NCBI RefSeq assembly: GCF_014529535.1 | Contig: NW_023503670.1 | Location: 744,001 to 808,000 of the forward strand | DNA: 64,000 nucleotides | Source of the DNA: Bradysia coprophila | Lineage: Eukaryota; Arthropoda; Insecta; Diptera; Sciaridae | Direction: 5' to 3' | Shown here: in pieces, positions 1 to 28,630 of the stretch | Layout: each line of letters starts with the position of its first letter | Numbering within the stretch: position 1 is the stretch's first letter | Position numbers and translations under genes: made by a program | Notes under the pieces: generated by a model | Databases searched by the model: none | Told to the model about the DNA's origin: nothing | The model's input: the letters and a program-made list of their open reading frames with translations, nothing else

Positions 1-374
1 AAAACAAACTGAACACGTTCCAACGAAGAGTCAGGTTCATCAGGTTCTCAATCTCTTCCATTTTACTCTACATTTATCGGAATCTTTAAATTAATCAACT
101 GAGAACCTTCAAGAAACCGAACACCAGTTTTAACAAGTATTTTACCTTATTAAGAGAACCCTAGGCACAGAGTTACACGTTTTTGTTGTCGTAGCTGTCG
201 ATATCCGAAAATAGAAACAAAATTGCTGTAATTCCACAATCTGAACAGATTTTTTTATTGGAATCAACAACAATTCATCGAAATGTACATTGTAAGCTGA
301 ATTCTCTCATATTAATTAAACATCGACCCGATTTGAAACGTTACGAAATTACTGGTTGCCTAGCCTTCATTGAT

Positions 375-1082
375 CTACTTCCATCTCTTGTTTTCGTAGT
401 CCCATTTGGACGCTAATCCTTGAACTGGATTCACCTCCAAATCCAACATACGTTTCAGCTGGGCTTTCTGTGAGGCCTCACTGAATGATTCTGGTCGTTC
501 ATCGTAGACTAAGAAATTTTCCGATTGAAATGGCATCGGTGCGATAATATTTCAACGATTGTACTTACTACATGTGTTCATCCAAATGGTGACCAGTAAA
601 GCCAATCCTGAGGCGACAAAAATGCCAGCAATGCATAATTTCCAGTCACCGGTTGGTGCTTGGAATTCAGCGAAAGTCTGGCAGAATGATGCACGATACA
701 AAGCTTTCTTTTCGTGGACACTCATTTTATTCCAATCTCCCTTTTCCTTCTCTCTTAAAGCCTGTTTCAACAAGAAAATTAGTTACTACCGAACTTTGTC
801 ATCGCAATTGTCTTCCAAAGCAACACCGACCTTGATTTCGGGTGTATCTTCGCGGAAACGTACTGGTGGCATTGGATAATGCAAATTGTCATGATAGACC
901 GGGTAGCCATTCCAGCCATAACTACAAATTAACGAAACGTGATTATGCGGTTTCTATAAGCTTTTAGGCTGTACATACCCGACGACTTCACGAGTACCGA
1001 TACGATCGGTGTAAAGTGTTCGGGCGCAAACAGGAGTCTTAGCACCCTGCTTCATTGACATAGCCATCAGACGTAAAGCCAT
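375..1082 (-). CDS. COX4: Cytochrome c oxidase subunit 4 (mitochondrial), 4 coding exons
   Basis: Nuclear-encoded subunit IV of respiratory complex IV in the mitochondrial inner membrane. Coding exons on the minus strand are 1082-979, 921-831, 761-569 and 508-375; all introns are GT-AG and only 57-69 bp, and the frame closes to give 173 residues, the usual length for the family. The ATG at 1080-1082 is followed by a basic, acid-free leader typical of a mitochondrial presequence. Family hallmarks are seen in order: YGWNGYPVYHD, PMPPVRFRE, ALREKEKGDWNKMSVHEKKALYRASFCQTFAE, a single membrane segment around LCIAGIFVASGLALLVTIWM, and the C-terminal KRMLDLEVNPVQG..SKWDYE. An acceptor (TTTTACAG) ends at 1101, 18 bp before the ATG, so there is at least one further untranslated 5' exon upstream that I cannot place. 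The gene lies head to head with the isomerase gene that starts at 2825. Confidence 0.95.
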
Positions 1083-1100
1083 GTTTGGTAATGTGTATGG

Positions 1101-2824
1101 CTGTAAAAGAAAAATATTTTGATTTTGAATTTAAACCATTTGCCGACATCGACAGACGTAACATTTTCACATTAAGAACTGTCAAGTGAGGGTTACATAA
1201 CAGAATTAATTTTTCCTTAAAAATGCAAACGTAAATGAAGGATTCAGCCGATCTCTAGTCAATTGATATTAGAAAAACAGTTTGTTTGAACGCTAAATGG
1301 ATGGATCGGTGATAATAATTGGCAAAAATAAATTGATTGAAGGAGGAAATTGGTCGACCAAAGAAAATCAATAAGTCAAATTGCGTTCATGGAGTAGCGT
1401 TGTAGCTACTTGTGTATCTAATATTTACAATTTGTCGTATTATACGTAACCTTGTGGAAAATATAATTCGGAAAACTTTTCAATTTTAACTAAGATCAGC
1501 AAGTTAAATTTTTTGATGTTACTCACTTCTTTCTGCCTTTATCGGAAAAAATAAGATGGCCGACACGGCTGGTGTCTGACTTTTACGACGTCAAAAACTG
1601 TATATTATTTTGTCGACCCAACCAAAAAATTATGAGTTGTTGACTCGATTTCACTCATTGCTAAATAGTTTTTCCTGTTTTTCCGAACCGCTTTGAATTT
1701 TACAAGGTTTCTAAAACTATCAACGCATATTTTGATGCTTGCGGTAATGCAGCGCGTCATTACTGTCTCTCCCAAAATCGGTATTTCCGTATTTTCTTGC
1801 TTGAAAATTATTACTTTGACATAATATCTGGTGTGTTCTTCTAACATCATTGGTGTAAGATATCGTCCTCGCTTTCGATTTGAACTCGTCACTAATTCCT
1901 GAGCAAATTAATAAATTACGTTTCATTCGACAGGACCGAAAATGAGGCATTTTTAATTATTTACTCGGATTTTCGTCTCTACGTGAATTGCCTGCGTTAC
2001 CTGTTTAGAAAGGTTGATTAGGCGACGTACGATCGCTTGTAACTCTCGAAATTATCTAAAAGTAACCGTCCAAACAGGTACGTAAATAACTATTGATCCA
2101 CCCACATGAAGCACATGCAGAGCTCGTTCAGAAGCTCTTCGTTGAGTTTCACTGGTGAGGATTTTGACACTTCTTTCATATAAAATATGTCAAAATCTTC
2201 ACTTTGGGTAACGAATTTTTAGTTCGTGAACGATTTCTTACAGTATTCTTACGACATTTACATATATTAGGAAAATTGCGAATATCACTTACGTTGACGT
2301 AAAACTTGAAAATTTCCACCTTTCACGTCAACTTTTATTCGTTGAATGATGTGATTTGTTTATTTTCTCATTCTCGCGCTGTAAACATAAAAGATTAAAT
2401 TGTGGCCGTGTGTGAAAGTGAAAGGTGATTATTAATCAGTGAAAAGTGTTTTCGGGTGGGAAGTGATCGAACGAAACCTTTTGCTTTATATTACGTCGGT
2501 TCAGCAATTTTCTAAACATACGTACGTCAACTCCGCACGACAATAATAAACACTAAGTTTCTTAACTGTGTGCTATATGCGATAGGAAGATAGTTAAGCA
2601 GAATTAATTTTTGTTTTCTAATTTTATTATTTGAGCTAAGGAAATTAAGGTATAAAATTCAACATTTCGATTTAATTGATTCTAACTGTGTTTTTGAACA
2701 AAACAATTCGATCGGCGATTGGACTTTTGTACTTCTCTCAGAAGTACAAAGTCCAATCACCTCACAATGAGTGGATAATAACGGCATTGGAATATGCTAA
2801 CTGAAGGGCCTTCACTTCTTTCAG
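1101..2824. other. Intergenic region between COX4 and ECI; likely divergent promoter
   Basis: No protein-coding signal is convincing here. It should contain the untranslated first exon of COX4 and the promoters of both flanking genes, which point away from each other. Two hairpins stand out: 2153-2209 (about 15-bp arms around GGATTTTGACA) and 2717-2758. I see no clear TATA box. Confidence 0.5.
2717..2758. repeat. Short hairpin just upstream of the ECI start codon
   Basis: Left arm GATTGGACTTTTGTACTTCT (2717-2736) and right arm at 2740-2758 are reverse complements apart from one extra T, with a 3-base loop. It lies about 65 bp before the ECI ATG, so it would be in the 5' leader or core promoter. 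It may be a remnant of a tiny foldback element or an RNA structure. Confidence 0.7.
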
Positions 2825-4019
2825 ATGATAAGAAATTCAATTCTGATCTCTAAGAGATTCATTGGAAAGACTCCAAGTCAATTTAATCGGATCGGCAGCA
2901 GATGTTTGTCTTCCGGTGCGAATAATGGCCTAGTCAATGTCGATTTGAATGAAAAAACTGGAATTGCCGGTAAGCGGCTTCTCTATTTGTATAACTGTGG
3001 AATGGTTCATGTAATTAATGTATCAATTGTTATCAATTGTAGTCGTTACATTGAATCGTCCTCCGGTTAACAGCTTGAATTTGGAGCTGCTCAAAGATAT
3101 TTCAAGCACATTGGATGAGTTGGAATCAAACAAGTCACGAGGAATGATTTTGACTTCGGTAAGCAAATTTTTGATTTTTTTGGACCACTTTTTCTCTAAC
3201 CAGAACCGAATCTCATGTTTTCAAAGGCAAGCAAAACGGTGTTCTCTGCTGGTCTGGACATTACAGGTTAGCTTAACAAGAGATTTTCTTGTTTTTTATT
3301 TTTTTTTATTTTCAACTTTTTCTCACCGTGCCGACAGAGATGCACAATCCGCAACCGGACCGTGTGAAAGCTTTTTGGACTGCGCTTCAAGATGTCTGGC
3401 TAAAGTTATATGGCTCTTCATTTCCCACAGCAGCTGCAATCAATGTATTTTCGATTTTTATTTCCTTCCTCATTCGCTTGAAAATAACAATTCTTATGCA
3501 GGGTCACTCTCCAGCCGGTGGGTGTTTGTTGGCTGTTTGCTGCGAATATCGAGTTATGGTAAACAACTACACGATCGGTCTGAATGAAACTCGTCTTGGT
3601 ATTTCTGCACCGTTTTTCTTTCAATCGGCCTTCCGTAATGTTCTGTCCAAGCGTGATGCTGAGAAGGCCTTAACGCTTGGCACAATGTTCTCCACCGAAG
3701 AAGCGTTAAAGGTAAGAACCGAAGGTCTTTTATTGACTGATTTTAGTCAACAAAAAAATATTTACCTCAGGTGGGACTTGTTGATGAGACTGCCGTCGAC
3801 AAAGCTGACTCAATTGCGAAGTGTGAGAATTTCCTGCTTCAGTTTAAGAGTGTGTCTCCAATGGCTCGGTCATTTACGAAACAGACTTTGCGCAAGAAGG
3901 ACTTGGAAGAGTTGGAGAATAATCGGGAACAGGATTTGCAACTATTCTTATTCGCAATCAATCAGCCTGTCGTGCAGAAGGGATTAGGAGCTTACATACA
4001 AAGTTTAAAGAAGAAATGA
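2825..4019 (+). CDS. ECI1: Enoyl-CoA delta isomerase 1-like (mitochondrial), 6 coding exons
   Basis: Crotonase-fold enzyme that moves the double bond of 3-enoyl-CoA to the 2-trans position, so that unsaturated fatty acids can enter beta-oxidation. Coding exons are 2825-2969, 3043-3158, 3227-3266, 3338-3444, 3502-3711 and 3771-4019; all have GT-AG junctions and join in frame to 288 residues, the normal size. The N-terminus is basic and hydroxylated (KRFIGK..RIGSRCLSS), as expected for a matrix presequence. Crotonase motifs are seen: VVTLNRPPVNSLN, SKTVFSAGLDITEM (oxyanion hole), GHSPAGGCLLAVCCEYRVM, and GLNETRLGI, whose Glu is at the position of the catalytic acid in this family. The most distal motif is SPMARSFTKQTLR near the C-terminus. 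The assignment to the mitochondrial ECI1 type rather than the peroxisomal type rests on the presequence and the absence of an ACBP domain. Confidence 0.94.
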
Positions 4020-4086
4020 TGTGGTTACTTTGCGGATATTCAAATTGCATTTCTTTTTTGTCAAATCTACTTGACCATTTTGAGGG

Positions 4087-4092
4087 AATAAA
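4087..4092 (+). terminator. Poly(A) signal AATAAA of ECI
   Basis: AATAAA lies 68 bp after the isomerase stop codon and is followed by a T-rich tract, so the 3' UTR is short. Confidence 0.75.
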
Positions 4093-4493
4093 AGATTTTT
4101 TTTAAATTCGATTTGTCGTCAATTCTATATATATTTCTGATGTGGTCGGTTGTTACAAGACAGCTGCGAGACAGATGACCGAAGAATGTTGAAAGGTAAG
4201 GTGTTCTTTATCGGATTGAGCACGCTTATCTCGTCTCAGTTATACCGAAATTAGATTTTTGACCATAATTTGACTACAAAGACAACACTCTTTGTGTCGT
4301 TTGTGTAGTCTAGTAAGGAAAATTACAGTCAGTTGACCGTGTCATGTCATATTTCCTCAGGAACGCCCATTGGGGATTGAAGTTTTGACCAATTCGACGC
4401 AGAACGTTATTCTAAACAAAAAACTGTTCCATTGAAAGCATCGAATAGGTTTCGAGATCTACATATTTTGAACAGATTAATATAAAAACAGTC

Positions 4494-4946
4494 ACTCATT
4501 GAGTCCTTCCTGTGCTCACATATGGAGCGGAAACGTTAACGTTAACAAAAGCTTCCGAAAATAAACCAAGAGTGGCACAAAGAGCCATGGAACAGAGTAT
4601 GCTTGGAAATACGCTCAGAGATAGAATGACAAATCAATGGATTCGACAACAAACAAAAGTCGTTGATGTCATGGAAAGAATAGCATCTTTAAAGTGGAGT
4701 TGGGCGGGACATATTGCAAGAAGGACGGACGAACGTTGGACAAAAAAGATCAGAAACTGGAGACTACCTAAAACAAAACCCAGAGGTAGACCACCAGAGA
4801 GATGGAAGAATAGTATAAAGCGAATTGCAGGCGCAAATTGGCAACAAGTAACAACGGATCGTTTGGAATGGAAGAGAATTGGGGAGGCCTACGTCCAGCA
4901 GTGGATAGAAACAGCCTGAAAAAGAAGAAGGAGAAGACTCATTGAG
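4494..4946 (+). mobile_element. 5'-truncated RTE-type non-LTR retrotransposon with 10-bp target duplication
   Basis: The insert 4504-4936 encodes only the C-terminal tail of an RTE-like reverse transcriptase. The frame runs in from the left edge through LTYGAETLTLTKASE, MTNQWIRQQTKVVDVMERIASLKWSWAGHIARR, GRPPERW and GEAYVQQWIETA, with the stop at 4917-4919. It is flanked by the direct repeat ACTCATTGAG at 4494-4503 and 4937-4946, the footprint of target-primed reverse transcription. The 3' end is a short A/G-rich tail (AAAAAGAAGAAGGAGA). There is no catalytic RT or endonuclease domain, so it is a dead fragment. A second, longer copy of the same family is at 46093-46831. Confidence 0.9.
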
Positions 4947-6336
4947 AGCTCATTAATAAGCCTTTGTTGCCGATAACAGATGACCAGAAATATTTTTCAA
5001 AAGCCTGACATAGCATATCGGACGTGACTCAATTTCCATTACGGAAAACACTGTTATCAGTTAGGAATACAAACTGGTACAGCGTATTTGCTAAATTGAC
5101 GTCATCTAATGTGAACTCATATTGAGTCAAAGGCATTTTCCCATACTCCCTTAGATTTTCCTTACTTTTACCGAAAAATTGTTTTAAAAAAAGTGAAAAA
5201 ATTGCAGGAAAACGCAACCAACAGCAAACTTTCACGTTCCTCGAATTCAAATTTGCCCCTCTTGTAAAATGCTTCCCAGCAAGAAAAAACGAAGAAAGCT
5301 AATGCGATGAGAAAAACGCTGCCTTACGCAAGTTGATGACATTTCACGCAATACTTGGCTCAATTTTAATGAACTTTAATTACTCGATTATGCCATCTCG
5401 ATTGAGCGTTTGCCCATTGTTCAATATGACAATTGATTTGCTAAAAAGCCTTATTGAAATTTCCAATTACGGACGAGGCAAAACAACAATTGTAATCATA
5501 TCTTATCGTGTAGCATAATCAATTTGAATTTGACCGCTTTGGCAAATGCTACACCAGACAGTGCATGCAAGAAAAACAAACTTGACAAAACAAAATTCTA
5601 TAAAATTCGAAAAATATTTGAGCGTTTCGAAGTGTCATCGCCGCGCAGTATACTCTTCGATTGAATTTCACGAAAAGTTTAGAAGGAAAAATTAAAAAAA
5701 AACTTGGGTAAAAGAAGTTTTACCTTGTGATTTGAAGCATTTACATCAGTTCAGATCAACAGTGAGACTTCATTCGAAGACGCGTAACAAAATATTGTAA
5801 TAAATGTGAAGTTCAAGTGTAGCTTATGCATTAAAAAAAAGTATCAACCATTCGAGGTATAATAAAGGCAGAAAAAAAAATTGTTGATTCAGAATATACC
5901 CATTACGAATCAGTCATAGTTTATCGTGTGATGAAAAGACATATTATTTTTGTCCTTTCCATTTGATTAGATGATTTTCACGCATTATACAAAAACCGAA
6001 TTGTTTTCAGTGAAAAATTAACAAAGAAAAATCTACCCAGTTGTCTTGTAAAGTTGCTTACAGTGAAAACAAAAGTTATTTTAATAACAAAAAAAAGAAT
6101 CGAAAAATAGTTTCGCATTTTGTATGCGCTTTCAATTTATGAAACGTGAATTTAAAGAAGAAAAAAAAAGCGTGTGACGTCAAGGCAGTGAGGTGTTGTT
6201 TTGTATGAATTAATAAAGTTACAGGTTTTTGGAATTTCAGTTATCTGTGGTATACTAAAGTAATTAAATAAAATATTCCAAAAGAAGGTGTTCTTTTCGT
6301 ATTCGTCATACTGTTATTATCGCGCAAAAATCAATA

Positions 6337-23044
<16,708 letters not shown>

Positions 23045-26000
23045 GCGTTTAAAAACAAAGGAAAAGAAAACGTCACACTCAAAACGGGTGCAGCTTTTCT
23101 TTCTTTTCTTTTCTTTTTTTTTACTAAGGCTAAGTGTTAATTAACTATTAATTGTTCTATTTGATAAATGAAAAACAAAAAAATGGCTTGGTTTTAAGAC
23201 GGCAACAAAATGTTGGTGTGTGGAATCTATATATATATATAACGATCGTAGTACTTTTTTGATCTTAAGTTGATAGAATTTTTAGTATGTAAAATCAAAA
23301 TCATAAATGGACATCAAAAGGAAGAATTCTTAAGTTTTTTTTTTCTTTCGTTCGTTTATCTAGTCGTAGCATTTATTCATAAGTTTTGTAGTATTTCTTT
23401 TCGTTTGCTTTTATGTTCCATATTATTTCACTATATAATCCACTCAAATAATGATTAAAATTATGTCCTCCATGGATTACGAATTGTTTTAACCTCTAAC
23501 AGACGGCCATATAAATATCATCTATCTTCGACACCGACGACTAAAAAAAGACGATTACCAGTGGATGGACTCGCCAGTGGACATAATTAGATCATAAGCA
23601 TAACAAGTATGAACTGAAATATTTTACGGCGGTTCCTAATTTAAACAGAGTCGATAATGGTGCTGATGTTATGGAGGGCCGTCTGGGAATGCTTAAACGC
23701 AGCACTTGTGGCCATACAAAAGTTAAGACTCATACTGTCTTGAGAAAATGAAAGTGTATCCTGCTCTCTAACGGGAAAATAGGTAAAATTTCGAGAGACG
23801 AACCAGGTCATATTTCCGTTTATCTCCTTTTCTATCAATTTTTTTTATTGTCGTAATAAATACCGTTCCCAAAGCATCCGGAATTATCAGTTCGAAAACA
23901 TTTTCTTGTACTGCGGTTCATAATAATATATTGTCTTCCCGGGAACCTAACTGTTCGGCTCGGTGTTCAATCTTTGATGATTTTTAACATTCCTTGTACA
24001 ATATTCACCGTTTGGATTTCAATATAATTTCAATTCTTTTCAGTCCAAAGTTGTAAGCGAATCGCCTTTTTTGACGTAAAGACTTACAGCTGGACACATA
24101 CGTACAGTCTTTTAGTGATGTCAAGAGTCGAATGAACTTATCTAAAATTGGGAAAATTTCTCAATTGGAAAATCATTTTTTGGAATCGCCGGATGACAAA
24201 AAGGTTTTTTATTCGTAGACTCCCCGATGTTTTTGTGTTTCCTCATCACCGATTTTCCTTAGATTTTCATTTCCTATTAAATAAAAATAACTTCCACAGA
24301 ATGAATATTTTCTTTTGAAAACGGGTTTTCTGGACCTACTGACATGATTCAGTGCAAACAAAAATCTCATGTTCGTTAATGGAGAATTGTGCACCGCAAT
24401 AATAAACTTTCGGCAGGAACTAATCTAAAGCAAACATTGTCGAATCTATTTGTTAAAACTACGCAACAAAACCAAGTCATGAAACCAAGTTGATAAAATA
24501 AATTTTAAGAACAAACAAACAAAAAAGGTGAAACTTCGATCTTTGTTTTACTGTAGCATTTTTGCATTTTAAATTTTGCATCATTTCAAATGCGTAACGA
24601 ACAGATTGACCATTATTTTGGGTTGATCAATAATCGCAGTTAGGTATAAAATTCATAAAAAAGAAGAAAAAATAAAACTGGAAAAAAGTGAAATTAATTT
24701 CTGTGTAAAAATTCAGATCAAAGACAGTGAACTTCCATATATAAGATTTTTAATCAAAAAAGAAAAAATTTTCATTTGAAAGTGATTTGTGATTTTATGA
24801 CAGAAGAACAAGGACATTTTTTTTAAGTACAAGTAACATTGTCTTCAAATGCCATTTTCACATCGAACATTTATTTTTTTATGTACGGCTGTTACATCGG
24901 GTAACAATATAGCGATGACAAATTATAACCGGCTGAAAATGTCTTACATAGCAAATGTATGTTGAAATTATTGAAGTAAAAGATTTTCGATCGATCTGTT
25001 GAACTTCCTTAGATCAGAAGTAGTAAAAGACAAGAATTTTTTCCCAAAACATATTCATATACTGCGCCATGTTAATTGCCTGAATCAACCTATGTAATCC
25101 ACGGACGTTCATTTCGTCATCATCGGGGTCAAACAGTATGTGCCTACTTCCTTTCGTGCTTTTTTGACTTGTAGAACCGAGAGACTGACTCTAGTGACTC
25201 TTCAAAACAAAAACTTGAGAGTTAGGTGGGAAACATAGATCGTTATTGATCTGCTGTACTAACTTCCGCGAACGACGCAAAAGTCAAAGTGCGTTTACAG
25301 CTCTGGCAGCAAACCGACCGTCAGCAGTTTTTAAACCATTTTTCATAATTGTCACTCAGCTTTCTTTCAACTAATGTTCTATATAATGACACTGAGGTTT
25401 GTCTAATCTTATTGATAAAGTTTATTAGGTTTACTGAGATATCATCATCACGTAGTTTCATAATTGCATTAACGTGATGTGAATTAAATCGGACAAATTT
25501 AATATTGATTTGACACGACTAACAGGGTGCTGTAGCAATAATTTACGTGGAATGTGTATATATTGAAAAGGAAATCAACTGGTATCGAAAAGTTGCTCGT
25601 CATTTCAATCATAAACTTAAAATGATTTCCTAGATAACATGAATTTTCTGGTTGCAGACTAAGTTTAGTTTAGTCCAAATTCGGAATTAATTTTTGTAAA
25701 TGTTAGGTAAAAAGCTTCGAAAAGGACCGAAGATCTAGATGCCCAGATGAAGTCTTTTAAGTGATATTAAGCCTTATCATTCAGTCACTTTTTATTAATC
25801 TATAACTTCGGACAGACGACTACCATATCCGCAGGTCTAATACTTCTTTTGATATAAATGTTTCCAACAGTTTGATGCGAATACATACTTGTACTGCATT
25901 AGTTTTAACATATACCATTTGCTGTATGATAAAAGAGATGAGTAGCCACTTCAAAGAGATTGTTTATTTTGTTGTTGTTGGGAATCGAACTGTTCTTCAA

Positions 26001-27389
26001 CAGAAGAAGAGCTGTGTGGGTTAAGAAGAAAAAAGATAGTTAAATAAACGAAAAAGTATTTTGAGAGAATTGCAAATGGGAAAAATTATTTAAAAATAAA
26101 AAATAAAAATTACATTTTAAGCAAAGAAGATGAAATTATATTCAATAATTAAATTGAAATGTTTAAACAGAAAAAATGAAACAAAAAAAAAATTATAAAT
26201 TTAAAAACTGAAATTTGTTATATTTCGATGTTCAATCTAAACATTTGTGTAATTCGTTCATTGTTCATTACATTTATACTTATAAAAGGAAAACGGTCTC
26301 ATTCATTCACAAAAGAAAAAAGAAAAACATTTTAAAAAGCAAAAACCAAAATTATCAAAATGAGAAATTTGTAATTTTAATTCGTAAAATATTTGTGTCT
26401 TAAGTGATTCAATATTCTCTCTAGACGATAAACAAAGTATTTCAATTAAGTATTTCGCTATACTCTACTCATCCTTTGTTTCGTTCCGTATAATTTTTCA
26501 TGTGAAAAATTCATATTTTCGGTCGGACCCAAAGTTAAGTTAGAAAATGAACCGCCCTCTCTCGTCGATTTTGTTTTGCATACAAAATTGAATTACCAAG
26601 AGAAGAATTATATATTTTTTTTTGTGTAATGCTGTATTGCGTTCCACACAAATTGGTGGCTTTTAGCTTCCGATATTGAATTGCCATAATTATAAAATGT
26701 AAATTTTGAATTATAACTAAAAATCAATTGTTTTAAAAAAACGAAAAATGAGATAATTGAGACAAAAAAAAATGAAAATTCGATTCAATCTGTGTTTTTC
26801 AGAACAGCATATTACTACAGAGAAACTGTATTTTGATCTATATATGTAACGATGTTATTTTATTCATTTAAAATTAAAAATAAATCCAAATAAAAGAAAA
26901 GCCGGAGTTGGTTTTCTTCCTTCATTTTGTAGACGGCGATACTATACACCATACATGGACATACCACGACAGTGACACTCAGCAACTAGCTTACGTATAA
27001 TAGTGATTGGAATTCTGTCTGTTTCACAATAAGTGATCGATTCCCTAAAATTCGGCTGCCATCGACTAAGCATTTTTTTCGTGATTTACCCTAACATTTA
27101 AATTTTGGAACCTGTTAAAACTCATTGAATAATGTATGGAAGTGTATGAGCGTTCAAAATGTTTCAGGATTTTTTCGATTAATTTCGATTTGTAGACTTT
27201 TAAACGAATCGGCGACCCTAACTTCGGAAAGGAAGGCTGTATGAAATACAACTCACTGTATCGTCTTCCAATTCCTTCGTTTTATTTTATTTTTTTGTCT
27301 CCTTAATTGTGCGGAAGTCAACGGCGTATATATTGTCAGTGAACGTATAGCAGGGAATGGTGGAATCATACAAATGGGCAGCAGTAAAT
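23045..27389. other. 3' UTR of rolled followed by gene-poor AT-rich DNA
   Basis: The rolled 3' UTR begins at 23045. AATAAA words at 23855 and 24401 are possible poly(A) signals, but I cannot choose between them. Beyond that I see only AT-rich sequence with A-rich and T-rich runs and a possible diverged copy of the 185-bp repeat near 25785-25940; no supported gene. Confidence 0.5.
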
Positions 27390-28630
27390 TTGTACCCAGA
27401 AGCCTCTTGAAGTAATTGTAAAAAGTAGTTGTAAAATAAACGGAGTCTGGCAACACTGCAGTCAAGGATAGATTGTAGGCTAGATACGTTTTTTTTGCAA
27501 CTACTGTTGCCACAATTTCAGCTTTTTAGCCCAAACCCTGAAATAGTTGTAAAAAAAGTTGCAAAAAAATGTCTCTGCCACTACTTTTCCAACTATAGCT
27601 GGTTTCACCACTACTTTTGCAACTAGCTTTACAACTACTTTTACTGAATTATTGGCAAAAACAGCTCTCGAAATTTTAACAACTACTTTTACAACTAAGT
27701 TTACAATAACTTTAGCAACTACTTTTGCAACTAATTTTACAACTACTTTTGCAAGATCGTAAGATTTTCTTGAGTTGAGTTGAGACCTCAACTCAAGTCA
27801 ATTCCCAACTCTCTTCTCCTAACTAGGGAATTCGTCCTTTTACGAGATGGAACGTAAATGAGTTTAGTTCATTCCTAGGGAAATCATCCTTTTACGAAAT
27901 GTAACGTAAAGGAGTTTAGTTCGTTCCTACAAAATTCATCTTTTTACGAAATTAAAACCAATTTTCATTGTACATAAAAGGCGTTTTAACACGCCGAGCG
28001 ATCCGGCCCATTGCCCCGGAGCGAAGCGGAGGGCCGCAATGCGAGCCGGGCGCCGGAACGGTGTCGGTAACTTAGGAGTTAATTTTTTTTCTCTTGCATC
28101 GTCCAATAATTAGCCTGTGTAATTTTTTTTATATTAAATTTAAATTTACAGAACCAAATTATAGACGGCAACTGAATTCACCCTTCGATAAATTGTGTTA
28201 GGAAGGTGTTACCATTTACACACACTTATCTTTACCAATATATTCTTTCAGCTGCAAAGTAGTTGCAAAACTTTGAGAACGGTTTTTGCAACTAAGTGAT
28301 CAAAAGTAGTTTGAAAGTAGTTGCAAAAGTAGTGGCAAAAGTAGTTGTAAATGCAGTTTCAAAACTTTGGAACTACTTTGCCACTATTTCAGCAAAAGTA
28401 GTTGTAAAAAAATGACAATATAAGATGATTTTACGACTATCTTTGCAACTATAGCTGGTTTTGTCACTACTTTTTCCACTACTTCAGCTTTTTAGCAAAA
28501 ATCCTGAAGTAGTTGTAAAATTAGTTGTATGAAGACGCATCTAGCCTACGATCTAGCCTTGACTGCAGTGTTGTCAGACTCCATTTTTTTTAAACTACTT
28601 TTACAACTACTTCAGGGGGGTTGTACCCAG
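27390..28630. mobile_element. 1.22-kb foldback transposon with 10-bp target duplication
   Basis: The element is 27400-28620. TTGTACCCAG occurs directly outside both ends (27390-27399 and 28621-28630). The outer ~90 bp are inverted repeats sharing TGAAGTA..TTGTAAAA and GGAGTCTG(G/A)CAACACTGCAGTCAAGG. Inward, both arms are built of short degenerate units of the type ACAACTACTTTTGCAACT, in plus sense at about 27575-27760 and inverted at about 28250-28420, as in Foldback-class elements. The centre (about 27770-28130) is unrelated: an inverted GAGTTGAG word, about three ~48-bp minisatellite units (TTTTACGAAATGTAACGTAAAGG type), and a GC-rich patch at 27990-28065. The repetitive Lys/Val or Thr-rich frames it produces are not proteins. 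Confidence 0.88.

Noticed and set aside
27501-27791. Lys/Val- and Thr-rich open frames on both strands
   Set aside because: They are translations of the short tandem subrepeats of the foldback element, present on both strands, with no independent coding signal.
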